In this document: positions 6,979 through 9,706 of the stretch, in pieces | How positions within the stretch are numbered: position 1 is the first letter of the stretch | How the letters are laid out: each line of letters starts with the position of its first letter | Made by a program: the position numbers and the translations under genes | NCBI GenBank assembly: GCA_019454705.1 | Contig: JACFNS010000042.1 | Span: 1 to 9,706, forward strand | From: Taibaiella sp. | Lineage (GTDB): Bacteria; Bacteroidota; Bacteroidia; Chitinophagales; Chitinophagaceae | Direction of reading: 5' to 3' | DNA length: 9,706 nt | The notes under the pieces: model-generated | Seen by the model: only the letters and a program-made list of their open reading frames with translations | Told to the model about the DNA's origin: nothing | The model's database searches: none

Positions 6979-7506
6979 TTATGGTTGTGTAGCAGTGTAA
7001 ATAACACCTACCGTATAGTCACCGGCGGGAAATTCAACACCGGGTGTGGCCCTGTAACTCACAGAAAATGTTTTATTGTCACCGTTTTTACAATTGAGTA
7101 ACAGATCGCGTGGATTGGCTGATAGCGGTGCATAAGACCGGAATGCCCCGGCAATGTTACCCCCGGTGTTATTTTCGTTCACTGCCAGGAAAAGTGTATT
7201 ATCAACCGGCATTTCAGGGCCGGGAAACGCATTGCCGCTATAGGAAAAAACGGGTGAGTTGGCACGTACGTTGACAACAAAGTCCCGGTTTGAATGAACA
7301 ACGAACTGTTGATTGCCTGATTCGACACCATTTACGTAGTTAGTAACGTTGTTGAAACCAAGCTTTACGTTGGACGAACCTGATGCGGTAATTTGAATTG
7401 TGGGTTCCAGTTGTACGGTAATCATTTGAGATGCCGAAGCAGATTGCTGAGCATAGGTAAGCCTGCAGGGTATGGCGATAATAATAAAGAATAATATCAT
7501 TTTCAT
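6979..7506 (-). CDS. Small secreted subunit-like protein with C-terminal beta-zipper pattern
   Basis: A 175-residue protein with a signal peptide cleaved near TYA|QQ (residue 19). The mature chain is beta-rich, with MITVQLEPTIQIT (28-40), LGFNNVTNYVNGVESG (49-64) and FVVHSNRDFVVNVRA (68-82). It ends AGDYTVGVIYTATQP: Gly162 is exactly 14 residues from the end, followed by alternating hydrophobics. The protein at 8971-9468 aligns over NYVNG / DYFNG, the SN-D/W segment, the MP motif and the C-terminus; the one at 8408-8974 is more distant. In chaperone-usher pili the subunit C-terminal strand with Gly at -14 is bound by the PapD-like chaperone, and here the chaperone gene ends only 3 bases upstream. 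A pilus or coat subunit is therefore my inference. Start at 7506 (MKM); 7500 is an alternative ATG. No usual pilin disulfide is present (only one mature cysteine). Confidence 0.75.
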   Translation of the reverse strand: MKMILFFIIIAIPCRLTYAQQSASASQMITVQLEPTIQITASGSSNVKLGFNNVTNYVNGVESGNQQFVVHSNRDFVVNVRANSPVFSYSGNAFPGPEMPVDNTLFLAVNENNTGGNIAGAFRSYAPLSANPRDLLLNCKNGDNKTFSVSYRATPGVEFPAGDYTVGVIYTATQP

Positions 7507-7509
7507 TTT

Positions 7510-8340
7510 TTATTTACCGACATCTGTCGCTACCGGTTTCACTTCTATGGTGCTCTCAATTGCTTCTAACGAAAGGTCTTCTCCTGCATCCAGTATACCC
7601 AATACGTTGTATTTGCCTACGGGAAGGTTTTTGGGAAGTTCGAATGTTACCAATCTTACCTGGTCGGGAAACATTGGGAATTCGATGAAATCCAGTTTGG
7701 TTTGCTCTCCGTTGGCCGCCGCCAGTTCCAGGTGTGCTTTACATTCTATCATTACATCACCCGTGTTTTTACAATACAAGTCGTACGCATTAGCAATTTC
7801 ACGGTTGGGTTTCAAATCCAATACTTTTATGCTTTTTTCCGTCGCATTAGGTGGGGTCTGATATATGTGTACGCCCACCCTTATCAGGTTCTTTACAGTA
7901 GCCTGTGCGTTTTTATCGTTCCTGCTTACGTTCTCTTCTACCGTTTCTATAAACAACATTGCCCATTTCATTTCTTCTGATGCCTCGGGCGTTGAGGGTG
8001 CCAGCATCTGTACTGTCAGCTGGGTTGATTCTCCCGGTTGCAGTTCAATAAAGTTTTTATCAATAGTCAGCCACCTGGCGCAAGAACGTGGTATGCTGGC
8101 CGGCTCATAATAAATATGCCCGCCTGTGGAGTCTCTTACCCAGTCGTTCAGGTATATCCTGAATTGTACTTTGTTGCCTGAGCCGTTAGAAAGGTTGATT
8201 ACCTGTGCCTCGCTTTGGCCGCTTGCCAGTCTGAAGTCAAGCGTAGTAGGGTATACACCCAGGTTTTGCGCGTTCACAGTAGTCGCAAAACTTAGTATGA
8301 TGAAGGATAATATTGCTAAAAAAAGGAAGTTGCGTATCAT
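7510..8340 (-). CDS. PapD-like periplasmic chaperone, fimbrial-assembly type
   Basis: A 276-residue protein from the ATG at 8340. An in-frame ATG at 8409 would put 23 non-signal-like residues ahead of a good signal peptide (MIRNFLFLAIL...TTVNA|Q, cleavage after 24) and overlap the divergent gene, so 8340 is preferred. The mature protein begins LGVYPTTLDFRLASGQSEAQVINLSN, like the first strands of a PapD-type Ig domain, then has WLTIDKNFIELQPGESTQLTVQMLAP, KWAMLFIETVEE and the G1-like strand LIRVGVHIYQTPP before a second sandwich domain (VLDLKPNREIANAYDLYCKNTG...LPVGKYNVLGILDAGED). This is the two-domain boomerang order of pilus chaperones. The two classical anchor residues (PapD Arg8 and Lys112) are not evident at equivalent positions, so it is divergent. 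No C-terminal membrane anchor is seen. Three bases separate it from the subunit gene downstream. Periplasmic folding of those subunits is inferred. Confidence 0.75.
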   Translation of the reverse strand: MIRNFLFLAILSFIILSFATTVNAQNLGVYPTTLDFRLASGQSEAQVINLSNGSGNKVQFRIYLNDWVRDSTGGHIYYEPASIPRSCARWLTIDKNFIELQPGESTQLTVQMLAPSTPEASEEMKWAMLFIETVEENVSRNDKNAQATVKNLIRVGVHIYQTPPNATEKSIKVLDLKPNREIANAYDLYCKNTGDVMIECKAHLELAAANGEQTKLDFIEFPMFPDQVRLVTFELPKNLPVGKYNVLGILDAGEDLSLEAIESTIEVKPVATDVGK

Positions 8341-8407
8341 ATGAGTAAGTATACCATGCAAAAAAACTATTTTTGTTGGTGATAACAAAGCAAATAGCCA
8401 TAAATTC
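8341..8407. promoter_or_regulatory. Divergent promoter region between chaperone and subunit genes
   Basis: On the plus strand TATTTTTG at 8368-8375 is a perfect TAnnTTTG match, about 33 bases before the ATG at 8408; a -33 TTG is not present. On the minus strand TAGTTTTT (8369 down to 8362) matches 7 of 8, with TTTG at 8394-8391 giving a 21-base spacer. The two -7 boxes share the TA at 8368-8369, so polymerase could probably occupy only one direction at a time. A seven-A tract (8360-8366) lies within the minus-strand element. Confidence 0.55.
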
Positions 8408-8974
8408 ATGATTAGGGCCTTTTACGTTCTGGCGTTGATATTGTTTACAGGTATGTACACCTTTTCCGATGGCAGCAGTGTCAATGGAAACGATGACGAT
8501 GACAAAAAAGCCGGCAAAAAGGACGATGATGGTGATGATGAAGATGCAGGAGGGAATGCTAATAAGAACAATTACATTGAGGTAAATACACTCTCTAATC
8601 TCCAGTTCTCCATAACACAGCCGGAAGAATTTGAAAACACCCAAACAGTGCACAACGGCATAAAATTGCAGATTAAAACGCGCAATAGTAATAGTTCTGT
8701 TTATGCCAAAATAGCAGACTACACCACACCTTCCGGTGCTAATAAAAATACTGTTCCGCTGGCTCTGAAACACAAGCAGGATAATTCAGGTAATGTTTAC
8801 GGCCTTGTTACCACACCACTACAACTTACCTACCAGGATCAGCGCTTGTTTGTACAACCGAAGGCCAACCAGGCTTTCAATTTTTTTTATGACCTGCAAT
8901 TGTTGCCACTGGGTTATGATTATCCGGAAGGCCAGTATAACTTCACTATAATGTTTACTATGACACAACCATGA
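8408..8974 (+). CDS. Small secreted subunit-like protein with Asp-rich N-terminal linker
   Basis: A 188-residue protein with a signal peptide of about 20 residues (MIRAFYVLALILFTGMYTFS). It is followed by a strongly acidic low-complexity stretch, residues 29-46, with DDDD, DDD and DDED blocks separated by lysines. The remaining about 130 residues are beta-rich: IEVNTLSNLQFSITQPEEF (57-75), NGIKLQIKTRNSNSSVYAKI (83-102) and QAFNFFYDLQLLPLGYDYPE (155-174). It ends GQYNFTIMFTMTQP, again with Gly at position -14 and alternating hydrophobics, so I group it with the subunit-like proteins at 6979-7506 and 8971-9468. It starts the plus-strand unit behind a good -7 box, opposite the chaperone gene. 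The Asp-rich segment could bind Ca2+ or act as a flexible spacer; this is inference. The stop overlaps the next start (ATGA). Confidence 0.72.
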   Translation: MIRAFYVLALILFTGMYTFSDGSSVNGNDDDDKKAGKKDDDGDDEDAGGNANKNNYIEVNTLSNLQFSITQPEEFENTQTVHNGIKLQIKTRNSNSSVYAKIADYTTPSGANKNTVPLALKHKQDNSGNVYGLVTTPLQLTYQDQRLFVQPKANQAFNFFYDLQLLPLGYDYPEGQYNFTIMFTMTQP

Positions 8975-9468
8975 GGGTGCTGATAACAATAATTGCTTTC
9001 GTGGCCATCTCAATAGTAAAGGCCAATGCCCAGGGGTTTACCGGTTCTGTTCAGGGTAGCTTTATTGTATATTCTACACAGTCCATTACTGTCACCGCCC
9101 TGGGGGGGGTTATCAGTTTCGACAGCCCTAACGATTATTTTAATGGTGTAGTCGCTAATAAATACGCGAATATTCAAATTAAGAGCAATACCAACTGGAT
9201 AATCAGTTTTTCAGCTCAAAGCACCTATTTCACAGGACTAAGCAAAGGTGCCAGTACTGATATGCCATCTACTGTTATGGGTATAAGGAAGAACGGCCAT
9301 AGCACGTTTAAGACGCTCACTACCCAAAGCCAGCAATTAGAGAGCGGGTCTAAAGGAAGCAAAGGGAACAAACATGATTTTGATATAGATGTCAATTTCA
9401 GTCCAGGGTTCAAATACAGCGGTGGTTTGTATAGCATCGGTGTGGTGTACACCCTCACCAAACAATAG
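8971..9468 (+). CDS. Small secreted subunit-like protein with C-terminal beta-zipper pattern
   Basis: A 165-residue protein; signal peptide cleaved near ANA|QG (20). The ATG lies inside the ATGA overlap with the upstream stop, indicating translational coupling. The mature chain has SITVTALGGVISFDSPNDYFNGVV (38-61) and IQIKSNTNWIISFSA (68-82), which align with LGFNNVTNYVNGV and FVVHSNRDFVVNV of the protein at 6979-7506. A DMPSTVMGIRKNG stretch follows (98-109), then a Gly/Ser/Lys-rich segment (125-134). The end is GLYSIGVVYTLTKQ, with Gly152 at -14. There is no cysteine. A run of eight G (9102-9109) falls in codons 44-47; slippage would shift the frame early in the mature protein. The role as an assembled surface subunit is inferred from the paralogy and the nearby PapD-like chaperone. 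Confidence 0.75.
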   Translation: MRVLITIIAFVAISIVKANAQGFTGSVQGSFIVYSTQSITVTALGGVISFDSPNDYFNGVVANKYANIQIKSNTNWIISFSAQSTYFTGLSKGASTDMPSTVMGIRKNGHSTFKTLTTQSQQLESGSKGSKGNKHDFDIDVNFSPGFKYSGGLYSIGVVYTLTKQ

Positions 9469-9543
9469 TCCTCCCCCTCAAAATCCCCCTTTAAATACCT
9501 CAGAATACTGTAATTTTATACCTCTCTTTTAAATAAAATAATA
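9469..9543 (+). promoter_or_regulatory. Intergenic region upstream of the M16 peptidase gene
   Basis: This gap of 75 bases has a C-rich start (CCTCCCCCTC, CCCCC) and an AT-rich end. TAATTTTA at 9511-9518 matches 7 of 8 positions of the Bacteroidota -7 element, about 25 bases before the ATG, but no TTG sits at the usual distance. No hairpin terminator for the upstream unit is visible. Confidence 0.3.
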
Positions 9544-9706
9544 ATGAAACGTTTTTTGATTGCCCTTACAGCGGCCGTAGTTATGTACGCTCCGAAAGCT
9601 ATGGCTAAGGCTAAACTGGTTGAGACTGTTGCTAAAAAGCAAGGCAAGCTGGTTATCCCTTACAAAAAGTATGTGTTGGACAATGGTCTCACTGTCATAG
9701 TACACG
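9544..9706 (+). CDS. M16 family zinc metallopeptidase, 5' end only
   Basis: The first 54 codons of a gene that leaves the window on the right. Residues 1-21 form a signal peptide (MKRFLIALTAAVV...KAMA). Then comes a Lys-rich stretch and IPYKKYVLDNGLTVIVH, the characteristic first strand of insulinase/pitrilysin-like M16 peptidases (YxLxNGLxVxxxxD). The HxxEH zinc motif should follow outside the window and cannot be checked. In Bacteroidota such proteins are periplasmic or outer-membrane peptidases of about 430 or 680-960 residues, often next to a second M16 subunit. It lies 75 bases downstream of the subunit genes and is probably a separate unit; a role in processing the subunits cannot be inferred. 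Confidence 0.85.
   Translation, partial: MKRFLIALTAAVVMYAPKAMAKAKLVETVAKKQGKLVIPYKKYVLDNGLTVIVH

Noticed and set aside
8341..8409. Upstream ATG at 8409 as start of the chaperone
   Set aside because: It would bury the signal peptide 23 residues inside the protein and overlap the divergent promoter and the ATG at 8408.
8237..8773. Minus-strand open frame of 178 codons crossing the divergent promoter
   Set aside because: It lies antisense to the 8408 subunit gene and over the chaperone signal peptide, and its composition (Cys/Ile-rich, erratic) is not protein-like; the plus-strand gene has a signal peptide, paralogs and a promoter.
8881..8888. Run of eight T in the 8408 subunit gene as a phase-variation tract
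   Set aside because: It encodes part of an aromatic NFFY strand, and T-runs of this length are ordinary at this base composition; less notable than the G-run.

Overview
The window looks like Bacteroidota chromosome, probably a Chitinophagaceae-type or related gliding or environmental lineage. The evidence is a type IX secretion (T9SS) type A C-terminal sorting domain, a Bacteroidota-type surface protein N-terminus present twice, several lipoproteins with short signal peptides, starts without Shine-Dalgarno sequences, and promoter-like TAnnTTTG (-7) elements. The genus cannot be read from the sequence. I count 13 genes. Eleven carry a signal peptide or lipobox, one is a two-helix membrane protein, and only one (YdeI/OmdA-like) looks cytoplasmic, so this is an envelope and surface locus.

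Layout. 1-1015 (-): 5' part of a large secreted surface protein that runs off the left edge. 1098-1673 (+): YdeI/OmpD-associated family protein. 1681-3462 (-): an outer-membrane beta-barrel-like protein, a lipoprotein and a small two-TM protein, in one orientation. 3568-4314 (+): a lipoprotein with a candidate surface-export signal, whose stop overlaps that of the next, convergent gene. 4311-8340 (-): read in the direction of transcription, a PapD-like chaperone, a small subunit-like protein, a 721-residue T9SS protein with dockerin-like and cohesin-like segments, and a small lipoprotein. 8408-9468 (+): two more small subunit-like proteins with overlapping stop and start. 9544-end (+): 5' end of an M16 zinc peptidase. 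There is no gene-free stretch over 300 bases, and I saw no RNA gene, CRISPR array or insertion sequence.

The most interesting part is 4311-9468. A periplasmic PapD-like two-domain chaperone sits between three small secreted beta-rich proteins that are related to one another. All three end in an alternating hydrophobic strand with a glycine exactly 14 residues from the C-terminus. That is the position of the conserved glycine in the C-terminal beta-zipper of chaperone-usher pilus subunits. The chaperone and two of the subunits are expressed from opposite sides of a 67-base divergent promoter region. No usher is visible. The arrangement suggests an unusual chaperone-subunit surface assembly in Bacteroidota, possibly coupled to the neighbouring T9SS surface protein. 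The function is inferred, not shown.
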